Shown: one piece after another, positions 32,194 through 40,575 of the stretch
Layout of the letters: the number at the start of each line of letters is the position of its first letter
Position numbering within the stretch: position 1 is the stretch's first letter
Assembly: GCA_000435335.1 (NCBI GenBank)
Contig: FR891332.1
Coordinates: 1 to 43,317 of the forward strand
Direction of reading: 5' to 3'
Source of the DNA: Clostridium sp. CAG:964
GTDB lineage: Bacteria > Bacillota > Clostridia > Oscillospirales > Acutalibacteraceae
Length of the DNA stretch: 43,317 nucleotides
Program-made: the position numbers and the translations under genes
The notes under the pieces: generated by a model
The model's database searches: none
The model's input: the letters and a program-made list of their open reading frames with translations, nothing else
Told to the model about the DNA's origin: nothing

Positions 32194-33852
32194 TCAGCTC
32201 AGCTTATCAAAGCGGCGTATGAACTTGTTGTCCTTTTTAACAAGCTCTACAAACATATCATATGGCCTTGCCCAATATTTATTTGTTTGTACATCTATAT
32301 AGATAACCAGTCTTTCGCCTGTTTCGGTATGCTCGGCTATATTCAGTATTTCATATTCGCCGCCCTTAAAGTGACGGTATCTGCCCGGGGTAACCTCCTC
32401 CAAAGGCATAACCATCTCAACAACAGGGGTGTCTGCCTCCGGCTTAACGGCCTCTTTCTTTTCAGGCTGAGTAACAATTTTAGGAGTTTCGTCAAGGCTT
32501 ATAGAAAACTCACCGTTGTTCATAACCAAAATTCTTGCACTGTTGCCGTTTAAAGGAATACGAACATAGCCGGTGTTGTCAAAGCTTTCCCCTGTTAGGG
32601 CGTCCGTAAGCTTACTGAAGCCTCCCACAGCGTTAAATTCAACATTTGAAGTGCAGTTGCCTAGGTTAAGTGCAACATACACGGTTTGGTTGTTGTAGGT
32701 TCTTGAAAAAGCAAGCTGCTCGTTTCTTATATACTCGTTTTTATAGTCGCCAAACTGCAGCGGCTCAAGGGTAAGTCTGATTTTGCCCAGCCTTTTCAGG
32801 TATGAATTCAAGTCTTCGTCAGCATTAGGAATTTCGCCAAGGTTAAGCTCCGGCCTTAAGGCATAGTCGCTTTCGTTGGTTCGTGTACCCTCAATGCCCC
32901 ACTCACTGCCGTAATAAATTGACGGTACGCCCGGCATACAGTACATTAGGGTATAAGAATTTTTTAAATGTGCCTTGTCACGCAGATTGCTTGCAATACG
33001 GTTTACATCATGGTTGTCCAAAAAGCTGTAAAGGCATAGGTTTTGGTATATACCGCCCTGTGCAAACTGCCTTTGCAGAGAATGAGCAATTTCAAAATAG
33101 TTATGGTCGTTATGAGAGGAATATATACCCTTGTAGCACTCGTAGTTTGTTACGGAATCCAAGGTATCGTTATTTGCCCAACGGCTGTAGTCACCGTGGA
33201 TGATTTCACCCATAAGCCAGAAATCGGGCCTTTTGCCCTTGCAGAATATTCTTAGCTGCTTTAGAAAATTCATATCTACACAGTCTGCCACATCGAGCCT
33301 CAGGCCGTCTATGCCAAACTCGTCCATCCACATACCCACGGCGTTAAGCAAATGCTCAACTACATATGGGTTTTGCAGATTCAGCTTAACAAGGTCGTAG
33401 TGTCCGCTCCAACCCTCGTACCAAAACGGATCGCCCATTGGACTGCTTCCGCCAAAGTTTAAGTTTTGAAACCAACTGCAGTGTACGGAATTTTGTAGGT
33501 TCTGCTGAACATCCTTAAATGCCCAAAACTCTCTGCCAACATGGTTAAATACACCGTCAAGAACTACCTTAATGCCGTTGGCGTGCAGCAAATCACATAT
33601 TTTTTTAAAGGATTCATTGTCGCCCAGACGCTTATCTATATGATAGTAATCCTTAGTGTCATAGCCATGCTTGGAGGATTCAAATACAGGGCCAAAGTAA
33701 ACAGCGTTTACATTAAGCTCCTTTAAGTGCGGAATCCAGTCAATTACTTTATCCAGTCGGTATGCCTGTGTACCGTCGTTATATTCAGGTGCACCGCAAA
33801 AGCCTAAAGGATAAATGTGGTAAAAAATTGATTTATTTACCCAGCTTGTCAT
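32194..33852 (-). CDS. Cytoplasmic GH13 alpha-amylase-like enzyme fused to DUF1653
   Basis: A 552-residue protein. Residues about 1-400 are a GH13 barrel with Asp187 as nucleophile (GLRLDVAD), Glu216 as acid/base (LMGEIIHGD) and Asp282 (LDNHDVNR). KVVLDGVFNHVG is conserved region I. A C-terminal beta domain ends near 455, then a proline/acidic linker leads to a DUF1653 module at about 487-548 (GRYRHFKGGEYEIL, HTETGERLVIY, ARPYDMF). No signal peptide, so it acts on internal glucans or maltodextrins. The start at 33852 follows AAGGTG; a GTG three codons upstream is less likely. The fusion is unusual. Confidence 0.9.
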   Translation of the reverse strand: MTSWVNKSIFYHIYPLGFCGAPEYNDGTQAYRLDKVIDWIPHLKELNVNAVYFGPVFESSKHGYDTKDYYHIDKRLGDNESFKKICDLLHANGIKVVLDGVFNHVGREFWAFKDVQQNLQNSVHCSWFQNLNFGGSSPMGDPFWYEGWSGHYDLVKLNLQNPYVVEHLLNAVGMWMDEFGIDGLRLDVADCVDMNFLKQLRIFCKGKRPDFWLMGEIIHGDYSRWANNDTLDSVTNYECYKGIYSSHNDHNYFEIAHSLQRQFAQGGIYQNLCLYSFLDNHDVNRIASNLRDKAHLKNSYTLMYCMPGVPSIYYGSEWGIEGTRTNESDYALRPELNLGEIPNADEDLNSYLKRLGKIRLTLEPLQFGDYKNEYIRNEQLAFSRTYNNQTVYVALNLGNCTSNVEFNAVGGFSKLTDALTGESFDNTGYVRIPLNGNSARILVMNNGEFSISLDETPKIVTQPEKKEAVKPEADTPVVEMVMPLEEVTPGRYRHFKGGEYEILNIAEHTETGERLVIYIDVQTNKYWARPYDMFVELVKKDNKFIRRFDKLS

Positions 33853-34069
33853 AAAAATCACCTTGCTCAGAATTTGTTTAAGTTATTTTTGCGTTATGAA
33901 CAAGGCACGGCAAAAAGTCGGTCTGTACACAAATGCAAAGGGCAATAAACGGAGTGCTCTGCCAGCATTACCCTAAAGCTTATTTTACCACAATGTGCAA
34001 CGAAATGCAAGAATAAACTTGGAAAATTGTGTATAAATTTTATGCATTATACACAAATGCGGGCTTTAC

Positions 34070-34100
34070 AAAAGGACGGCAGAAGCTCTGCCGTCCTTTT
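34070..34100. terminator. Terminator after the minus-strand membrane protein gene
   Basis: A 13-bp stem, AAAAGGACGGCAG (34070-34082) with CTGCCGTCCTTTT (34088-34100), and a 5-base loop. On the minus strand it trails in TTTTGT. Confidence 0.75.
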
Positions 34101-34127
34101 GGTAAATTGTTTGTTTTAAATATGTCT

Positions 34128-34625
34128 TTACGCCTCGTTATGCTCGGCAATTTTTTCCTGTTCTTTTCTTTTCATTGCCCTTATTGCTACTGTTTTCAGT
34201 GCAAGCGAAACGCTTATTGCAAATATAAGTAGATAAATAATTATAGCCGCCATTGCACCGAATGCAAGCTGAGGTGAAAACTGCGGTACTACAAATACCA
34301 AACAGAAAATCCCCGCAAAGGAGCAAACACAGCCGAAAAAGCTTTTTACGCAGCTGTTTTTATCAAACGCAGTTACAAAGAAGCCTACTATAGGGATTAT
34401 TGCAAACGCAATGGCAAGAAGTCCCAGCTTAATCCATTTGTTGTCCTCTGCGTTCATTCCGAGTATAAGCTCTAAAATGGTTTTAAAGTGATAATTGCCA
34501 TCACTGTCTATCATTGCTATGTACGGAAACGCAAACAGTACCATTTCCACTATAAACAAAACACAGTTTGTAAGCCTTAGAGGTTTTGTCCTTTTATCCT
34601 CAAGATTTTTAAATCCGTTACTCAA
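34128..34625 (-). CDS. Membrane protein of unknown function, four transmembrane segments
   Basis: A 165-residue protein with hydrophobic segments at about residues 18-38, 66-86, 93-112 and 118-145, short charged loops and a Lys/Glu-rich cytoplasmic C-terminus (MKRKEQEKIAEHNEA). I recognise no family. The gap of 21 bases after ppa makes co-transcription with it likely. Two cysteines in segment three could be coincidental. The ATG at 34625 follows GGAGATGGACC. Confidence 0.7.
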   Translation of the reverse strand: MSNGFKNLEDKRTKPLRLTNCVLFIVEMVLFAFPYIAMIDSDGNYHFKTILELILGMNAEDNKWIKLGLLAIAFAIIPIVGFFVTAFDKNSCVKSFFGCVCSFAGIFCLVFVVPQFSPQLAFGAMAAIIIYLLIFAISVSLALKTVAIRAMKRKEQEKIAEHNEA

Positions 34626-34646
34626 TTAGGTCCATCTCCAAGTAAA

Positions 34647-35192
34647 TTATTTGCGTAAATCGCCGTAGGCTTTTTTATAGTCGTTTATTGCTTGGGCAAT
34701 AATTGTTTGAGCCTCTTTTGCACCCTTAACATCCTCTACCTCTGTATATTTGTCAGAATCCTCAAGTGTTTTGTAAACCTTAAAGAAATGGCACATTTCC
34801 TTAAAAATATGCTGCGGAAGCTCTGAAATGTCATTGTAGCTGTTGTAGGTAGGGTCATTAAAAGGTATGGCTATAATTTTTTCGTCATTATAGCCGGAGT
34901 CAATCATTCTTATGTAGCCTATAGGGTAGCACTGAATAAGTGTTCCCGGGTACATGGTTTCACTGCACAAAACCAAAACATCAAGAGGATCAAGGTCGTG
35001 TGCAAAGGTTCTTGGAATAAAGCCGTAGTTTGCGGGGTAACGGGTAGATGTATGAAGTATTCTGTCTAGTTTTAGCAGACCGGTTTCCTTGTCAAGCTCA
35101 TATTTGCTTTTACAGCCCTTTGGTATTTCAATATAAGCCTCAAAATCGCTTGGTGTAATTCTTTCAGGGTTTAAATCATGCCATACATTCAT
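34647..35192 (-). CDS. ppa: Inorganic pyrophosphatase, family I
   Basis: A 181-residue soluble pyrophosphatase that drives biosynthetic reactions by removing PPi. The metal-binding DLDPLD signature has Asp66, Asp68 and Asp71. IEIPKGCKSKYELDKETG and YPANYGFIPRT are the other active-site blocks. The length is normal for the bacterial family I. A strong promoter with TTGACA and TATAAT lies upstream. First gene of a two-gene unit. Confidence 0.95.
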   Translation of the reverse strand: MNVWHDLNPERITPSDFEAYIEIPKGCKSKYELDKETGLLKLDRILHTSTRYPANYGFIPRTFAHDLDPLDVLVLCSETMYPGTLIQCYPIGYIRMIDSGYNDEKIIAIPFNDPTYNSYNDISELPQHIFKEMCHFFKVYKTLEDSDKYTEVEDVKGAKEAQTIIAQAINDYKKAYGDLRK

Positions 35193-35232
35193 TGGGTTGA
35201 CGCTCCTATTCTTATTAATTCTTAATAAAAAA

Positions 35233-35262
35233 ATTATAGCATAGCAGGTTGTGTTATGTCAA
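35233..35262 (-). promoter_or_regulatory. Promoter of ppa
   Basis: On the minus strand TTGACA (35262-35257), an 18-base spacer and TATAAT (35238-35233), 41 bases before the start codon. Confidence 0.7.
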
Positions 35263-35425
35263 AAGCATTTTCGTATTATTAAGAATTATTTTACAAGTAT
35301 TGTATTTTTAAAATTTTGCCGCCGCTTGTTGAATATAGGCCTTTGATTTTACAGTCTTTACAAAGAATAAACCGTTTTTGTATTACATAAGTATTTTATT
35401 AAGATAAAGTCGGGATGTGATTTTA

Positions 35426-35968
35426 ATGAAAGAAGACAGATATGACAATATAGAGTATAACGACAGCTGGGAGAGCGTGCCTGTAGTGCGTGCCGAGCCT
35501 GTGCAGGAGTATGAGGAGGATGCGGAGGAGGATTTTCGAGAGAACGAAGACTCGGGGCATCAAAAAGGCACATATACAGAATTTTTTAAAGAGAGAAGGT
35601 CTGTGCAAAACCCTCAGACGGTTATAAAGCTGCAATTTTTATTGGCAATAATAGCGGTAGCGGCAGCGTTTATACTAAAAAGCCTTGGCGGCGACATATA
35701 TGCGTCGGTAAACAAATGGTATTTTGACAATTTAAATAATTCCCTTATAGTAACCCTTTCTGACATTACAAAGGGTGGTGATTTTACAGAGGCACCTACA
35801 GAAAAAGCAACGCTTCAGGAAGAAAAGACACAGCAAAAGCCGACAGCACAGCTGCAGGCTGAAGAGGCCGGTCAGAAAAGCCAAAATCCAACAGAAGCGC
35901 AGAGTACCGAAGCACTTACCCATGCGTCGGCTGCACCTACAGAAGCGGCAACTCGGGAGGAGCAGTAA
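35426..35968 (+). CDS. Membrane-anchored protein next to a SpoIVFB-like protease
   Basis: A 180-residue protein: an acidic N-terminal region (about 1-45, EEDAEEDFRENEDSG), one transmembrane segment (about 66-86), and an external C-terminus rich in Thr, Glu, Ala and Gln from about residue 115. No enzymatic domain. Its place directly before a SpoIVFB-type protease, sharing a stop/start base, is that of SpoIVFA in Bacillus, which tethers and inhibits the protease, but the M23-like domain of SpoIVFA is missing. I infer a partner or anchor role from position only. ATG at 35426 is preferred over GTG three codons upstream. Confidence 0.65.
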   Translation: MKEDRYDNIEYNDSWESVPVVRAEPVQEYEEDAEEDFRENEDSGHQKGTYTEFFKERRSVQNPQTVIKLQFLLAIIAVAAAFILKSLGGDIYASVNKWYFDNLNNSLIVTLSDITKGGDFTEAPTEKATLQEEKTQQKPTAQLQAEEAGQKSQNPTEAQSTEALTHASAAPTEAATREEQ

Positions 35969-36588
35969 TGAAATTTAAGCTGTTTGGAGTAAGGCTGTGC
36001 CTTTCGTACCCTTTGGCAGCAGGAATAGCACTGCTGCTTATTTTTGACCCTACGGGAATGGCAGCGTGCTGTTTGGCGGCAGCTGTATGTCACGAGCTGG
36101 GGCATATATTAGCTATGAAGCATTACGGAACAGGTGTGGAAAAAATAAGAATGTCCGCCTTTGATGTTAATATTACCGATGTACAACAGCGTAAAAGAGG
36201 ACTAAAGGCAGAGCTTGTAATTTGTCTGGCAGGAGTTTTTGTAAATTTTGTTTTGTTTTTGTTGACTATTGCAATATATAGTTGGTATAATTTATATATA
36301 TTTAGATATTTCGCACTGTCAAATTTATCCTTGTGTATATTTAACTCACTTCCTGTAGAATCCTTAGACGGCGGAAATGCACTGGAGCTTATACTGCAAA
36401 GGAATTTTTCGGACAAAGCCGTTTACTTTATTACATTGACAGTATCGCTTGCCGTAGTAATTCCGCTGGGCCTTTTCAGCTTTATGGCACTGCTTAAGTC
36501 ACCGTATAACTTCACAATGCTGTTTGCTGTTTTGTACCTGATAAGTGTGATAATATTCAAGAGAAAAAAGCATATTACCGGAGGATAA
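35968..36588 (+). CDS. SpoIVFB-like intramembrane site-2 protease (M50)
   Basis: A 206-residue polytopic metalloprotease. HELGH has zinc ligands His42 and His46 with Glu43, and the third ligand motif is LPVESLDGG in a later membrane segment. About six membrane segments. Members cleave membrane-bound precursors; in Bacillus sporulation SpoIVFB processes pro-sigma-K. The short length without CBS domain fits the SpoIVFB branch. It overlaps its upstream gene by one base (TAATG). The third-ligand Asp sits in LDGG as expected. Sporulation role is likely, not proven. Confidence 0.85.
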   Translation: MKFKLFGVRLCLSYPLAAGIALLLIFDPTGMAACCLAAAVCHELGHILAMKHYGTGVEKIRMSAFDVNITDVQQRKRGLKAELVICLAGVFVNFVLFLLTIAIYSWYNLYIFRYFALSNLSLCIFNSLPVESLDGGNALELILQRNFSDKAVYFITLTVSLAVVIPLGLFSFMALLKSPYNFTMLFAVLYLISVIIFKRKKHITGG

Positions 36589-36593
36589 TTACC

Positions 36594-38450
36594 GTGATAA
36601 ATAAGAATGTTGAAAAGCTGCTGTTAAAGGTTCAAAAGCCCGGCAGATATGTAGGCGGAGAAAAAAACAGCGTAATAAAGGACAAAAGCAAGGTAGACCT
36701 ACGCTTTGCCTTTTGCTTCCCCGATGTTTACGAGGTGGGTATGTCCCACTTGGGTATGAAAATACTCTACAGTCTGTTTAACAGCAAGGAAAATATATGG
36801 TGCGAGCGTGTTTTTGCCCCATGGATAGACATGGAGGAGCTTATGGTTAAAAACAATATTCCTCTGTTTGCTCTTGAAAGCGGCGATCCGCTTACGGAAT
36901 TTGATTTTATCGGCTTTACACTGCAATATGAGCTTAGCTTTACAAATATACTGAATATGCTCAAGCTGTCGGGTATTCCTATAAAATCCAATGACAGAAC
37001 AGAGCTTAAAAATATAGTTTGTGCCGGCGGGCCCTGTGCCTGTAACCCTGAGCCTATTGCCGATTTTATCGACCTGTTTTTTATAGGCGAGGGCGAAGAG
37101 GTAGATTTGGAGGTTATGGAGCTTTACCGTCAGTGCAGAGAAAACGGTGACAGCAAGGAGGATTTCCTTATTGAGGCGGCACAAATTAAGGGTGTGTATG
37201 TACCGTCGCTTTATAATGTTGAATACAATAAGGACAACACGGTTAAGTCCGTTACCGCCACACATAATGCACCGCCAAAGGTGGAAAAGCGGTTAATGAT
37301 GAATATGGACGACTGCTACTATCCGGAAAATTTTGTAGTGCCTATGATAGAAATTGTCCACGACAGGGCAATGGAGGAAATATTCAGAGGCTGTATAAGG
37401 GGCTGCAGATTTTGTCAGGCAGGCTTTTTGTACAGACCTGTTCGTGAAAAGTCGGCAGAGGTTATAGACAGGCAGTGCCATACACTGTGCAGTAATACGG
37501 GCTACGACGAGGTTTCGCTTTCGTCGTTAAGCTCCAGCGACTACACAAAAATAGAGGAGCTTTTAACAAGGCTTACCGAGTGGTCGAAGGACGAAAAGGT
37601 TAGTATTTCACTGCCTTCACTTCGTGTAGACGGCTTTAACGATGAGATTATTGATAAAATTAAAACCGTAAGAAAAAGCGGACTTACCTTTGCACCTGAA
37701 GCAGGTACACAGCGTATGAGAAATGTTATAAATAAAAATGTGCTTGAGGACGAGCTTATGGAAACCTGCTCAAAGGCGTTTAACGGCGGCTGGACAAAGG
37801 TTAAGCTGTACTTTATGATAGGCTTGCCTACGGAAACAGACGAGGATGTATGCGGCATTGCAGAGCTTGGACATAAGGTGGTAGACCAATATTATAAATG
37901 CGAGGGCAGACCAAAGGGCAAAGCGGTAAGCGTTACCCTAAGCACATCAAGCTTTGTGCCAAAGCCCTTTACACCTTTTCAATGGGAACCGCAGGCTACC
38001 GAGGAACAGCTAAAGGCTAAGCAGCAGCTTGTTAAGGAAAGCATTAAAACAAGAAAAATTACCTACAACTATCACGATTCAAGCACAAGCTTTTTAGAGG
38101 CTGTATTTGCACGAGGTGACAGGCGACTGTGCAGGGTTATGGAGCTTGCCTGTGAAAGGGGCTTCCACTTTGACGGCTGGAGCGACTGCTTTAGCCTGGA
38201 AAAATGGCTTGAGCTGTTTAAGGAGTGCGGCATAGAGCCGGAGTTTTACGCTAACCGCAAACGAAGCTTTGACGAGGTTTTGCCGTGGGATCATATTGAC
38301 TATGGTGTTACCAAGGAGTTTTTAATTAACGAATGTAAAAAGGCGTACAATTCGGAAACTACATTAAACTGCCGCCAAAAGTGCAGTAACTGTGGTGCTA
38401 ACAAATGGAAGGGCGGTGTTTGCTTTGAAAAGCGTAAGAGTATGGTATAA
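36594..38450 (+). CDS. Radical SAM protein, TIGR03960-type
   Basis: A 618-residue radical SAM enzyme. The N-terminal third has a B12-binding-like fold region (LRFAFCFPDVYEVGMSHLG), and the iron-sulfur motif CxxxCxxC is at Cys267, Cys271 and Cys274 (GCIRGCRFCQ). The C-terminus has a second Cys cluster (CRQKCSNCGANKW). The next gene is its usual DUF2344 partner. Substrate unknown; RNA or protein modification is often proposed. GTG at 36594 behind GGAGGA is the start. Only six bases separate it from the protease gene. Confidence 0.88.
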   Translation: MINKNVEKLLLKVQKPGRYVGGEKNSVIKDKSKVDLRFAFCFPDVYEVGMSHLGMKILYSLFNSKENIWCERVFAPWIDMEELMVKNNIPLFALESGDPLTEFDFIGFTLQYELSFTNILNMLKLSGIPIKSNDRTELKNIVCAGGPCACNPEPIADFIDLFFIGEGEEVDLEVMELYRQCRENGDSKEDFLIEAAQIKGVYVPSLYNVEYNKDNTVKSVTATHNAPPKVEKRLMMNMDDCYYPENFVVPMIEIVHDRAMEEIFRGCIRGCRFCQAGFLYRPVREKSAEVIDRQCHTLCSNTGYDEVSLSSLSSSDYTKIEELLTRLTEWSKDEKVSISLPSLRVDGFNDEIIDKIKTVRKSGLTFAPEAGTQRMRNVINKNVLEDELMETCSKAFNGGWTKVKLYFMIGLPTETDEDVCGIAELGHKVVDQYYKCEGRPKGKAVSVTLSTSSFVPKPFTPFQWEPQATEEQLKAKQQLVKESIKTRKITYNYHDSSTSFLEAVFARGDRRLCRVMELACERGFHFDGWSDCFSLEKWLELFKECGIEPEFYANRKRSFDEVLPWDHIDYGVTKEFLINECKKAYNSETTLNCRQKCSNCGANKWKGGVCFEKRKSMV

Positions 38451-39081
38451 AAAGGACGGTGCTGCCAGGTATATTTCCCACCTTGATGTAAACAGGGTAA
38501 TGACAAGGGCACTGCAGCACAGCAAGCTGCCGATATGGCATACAGAGGGCTTTAATCCTCACCCTTTTATAACCTTTGCTCTGCCGCTGTCGTTGGGCTT
38601 TAGGGGCGTAAAGGAAAGTATGGATATGCGTCTTTTGGAAGAAGTTCCGGAACAGGAGCTTATAAGCAAGCTTAACCAAGGCTTGCCGCAGGGCATAGAG
38701 GTTTACAAGGTAACAGAGCCTGTTATGAAGCCGGGTAAAATTGCTTACGGAAAATTTGACATAAAGCTAAGCAGTGACGCTAAAACCCCTGAGGAGCTGT
38801 TTTTTATGCTTCGCAGCTTGCTTGCACAGGATACCATAGAGGTAGAAAAGCACGGCAAAAAGGGCGTAAAGCTTATAGATATTAAGCCTCAGTTAGGCGA
38901 CTATACTTTGGAAAAGCTTGAGGATTGTGTACAGCTTGTTATAACATTGCCGGCAGGAAGTGTAAACAATGTAAACCCCTCGTTGCTTGTAGCTGCACTT
39001 GAAAATTCAAATAATACAGAGGTTTATGCAGATATAACCAGATTGGATGTTTTTGACGAGGAGGGAAAATCCTTTGAATAG
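38425..39081 (+). CDS. DUF2344 protein, partner of the radical SAM enzyme
   Basis: A 218-residue protein with the DUF2344 (TIGR03936) hallmarks: ARYISHLDVNRVMTRAL, the histidine-rich WHTEGFNPHP and FALPLSLGF. In other Clostridia it is encoded next to, or fused with, the TIGR03960 radical SAM protein, as here with a 26-base overlap. TTG at 38425 is the best start since the conserved part begins four residues later, but GTG at 38416 is possible. Likely a subunit or substrate handler for the radical SAM enzyme. Confidence 0.82.
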   Translation: MKSVRVWYKKDGAARYISHLDVNRVMTRALQHSKLPIWHTEGFNPHPFITFALPLSLGFRGVKESMDMRLLEEVPEQELISKLNQGLPQGIEVYKVTEPVMKPGKIAYGKFDIKLSSDAKTPEELFFMLRSLLAQDTIEVEKHGKKGVKLIDIKPQLGDYTLEKLEDCVQLVITLPAGSVNNVNPSLLVAALENSNNTEVYADITRLDVFDEEGKSFE

Positions 39082-39763
39082 CAGGTTTACAACTGTACTG
39101 TTGGATGCGGATGAAACTCTGCTTGATTTTCACGCAGACGAGAAATTTGCGTTAAAGGCGACAATGGACGATTTTGGTCTGGAATGGACAGAAGAAAAAA
39201 ACGACATTTACCTTATGGAAAATTTGCTGCTTTGGAAAGCCTTTGAAAAAGGAGAGATTACAAGACAGCAGCTTTGGAGGCTTAGATTTCAGAATTTTTT
39301 TGAAAAAGCACATTTGACCGTTGACGAGGACTTAGACAGGATAAATGAAATGTATGTACGGCATTTGTCGGAAAGCGGTACATTTATTGACGGCGCTTGT
39401 GAATTTGTTAAAAGGCTGAAAACCTTTGCAAGGGTGTATATTACAACAAACGGCCTAACGGTTTCGCAAACAGGCCGGCTGAAAAATACAGGACTGGACA
39501 GGCTGGCAGACGGTGTGTATATATCTCAGCTTATGGGCTGTGCTAAGCCGTCAAAAGAATATTTTGACTATATTTTTAACGAGCTTGGTATTAACGACCC
39601 GAGCAAGGTTGCTATTGTTGGGGATTCACTAACCTCTGATATGCAGGGCGGAAGAAATGCGGGTATAACCACATGCCTGTTTAACCCAAAGGGCGACATA
39701 AAAGAAAGCCCTTTGTGCGACTACATTATCAGAGATTACGATAATTTTTTCGGAATAATATAA
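39074..39763 (+). CDS. HAD-family nucleotidase (YjjG-like)
   Basis: A 229-residue HAD phosphatase with Asp11 and Asp13 (LLDADETLLDF), the YITTNG motif II, the lysine in CAKPSKEYF and GDSLTSDMQGG as motif IV. The layout with a helical cap corresponds to YjjG, a pyrimidine 5'-nucleotidase thought to clear non-canonical nucleotides. TTG at 39074 behind GAGGAGGG is the start, overlapping the DUF2344 stop by eight bases. It ends the radical SAM transcription unit. Confidence 0.85.
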   Translation: MNSRFTTVLLDADETLLDFHADEKFALKATMDDFGLEWTEEKNDIYLMENLLLWKAFEKGEITRQQLWRLRFQNFFEKAHLTVDEDLDRINEMYVRHLSESGTFIDGACEFVKRLKTFARVYITTNGLTVSQTGRLKNTGLDRLADGVYISQLMGCAKPSKEYFDYIFNELGINDPSKVAIVGDSLTSDMQGGRNAGITTCLFNPKGDIKESPLCDYIIRDYDNFFGII

Positions 39764-39837
39764 ATTAATTTATTTTTGGAGTTTGCTGTAAAATAATATT
39801 TCGGCAGGTAAGCTCCATACTGCAAGGAGGTATCATT

Positions 39838-40575
39838 GTGGAGGAAAGACTTATTGATGTAAAGCACCTTACAAAAATTTACGGAAAGGATTTTAAGGCT
39901 GTAGACAATGTAAGCTTTTATGCAGAAAAAGGTCAGGTAATAGGCTTTGCCGGTGATAACGGTGCAGGCAAGACCACCGTTATAAAATGCATAACGGGTA
40001 TTTTACAGCCGACAGACGGAAGCATAAGCATATGCGGAAATACGATGGGCAACGGGGTAGAAGCAAAAAAGTGCATAGGCTACACAGCCGATAACCCTGA
40101 CTTTATGCTTAGGCTTACCTGCAGAGAGTATTTGGAATTTTTGGCAGATGTGTACGAGCTTGATGTGCAAACCCGTGACAAAAACATTGAAACGCTTACA
40201 AAGCGTTTTGAAATTGAAGATGTTTTGCCAAACAGGCTGGATTCCTGTTCACACGGCACAAGGCAGAAAATTATGGTTGCCGGTGCACTTATACATAACC
40301 CGCCGGTATGGATTTTGGACGAGCCTATGACAGGCTTGGACCCACAGTCTGCCTACAAGCTTAAGCAAATGATAAGGGAGCACGCCTCAAAGGGCAACTG
40401 TGTGCTGTTTTCTACTCATGTACTTGACACAGCACAGGAGCTTTGCGACAAGGTGGCAATTATACGCAAGGGAAAAATAGTATGCTTTGATACAGTAGAC
40501 AACATCAAGAAAAAGTACGGCGGTACAACTCTTGAAGAAAGCTACCTGAATATAGTAGGTGATACAAATGATTAG
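39838..40575 (+). CDS. ABC transporter ATPase
   Basis: A 245-residue ATP-binding subunit of an ABC-2-type exporter. Walker A is GDNGAGKTT, the signature position reads SHGTRQK rather than LSGGQ, and Walker B is WILDEPMTGLD. STHVLDTAQELCDKV is the H-loop region. GTG at 39838 follows AAGGAGGTATC. It overlaps the permease gene by eight bases. The weak signature is common in this group of ABC pumps. Substrate unknown. Confidence 0.9.
   Translation: MEERLIDVKHLTKIYGKDFKAVDNVSFYAEKGQVIGFAGDNGAGKTTVIKCITGILQPTDGSISICGNTMGNGVEAKKCIGYTADNPDFMLRLTCREYLEFLADVYELDVQTRDKNIETLTKRFEIEDVLPNRLDSCSHGTRQKIMVAGALIHNPPVWILDEPMTGLDPQSAYKLKQMIREHASKGNCVLFSTHVLDTAQELCDKVAIIRKGKIVCFDTVDNIKKKYGGTTLEESYLNIVGDTND

Noticed and set aside
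36699..37265. A 188-codon minus-strand open frame
   Set aside because: It is antisense to the conserved N-terminal part of the radical SAM gene, without a ribosome binding site or recognisable domain.
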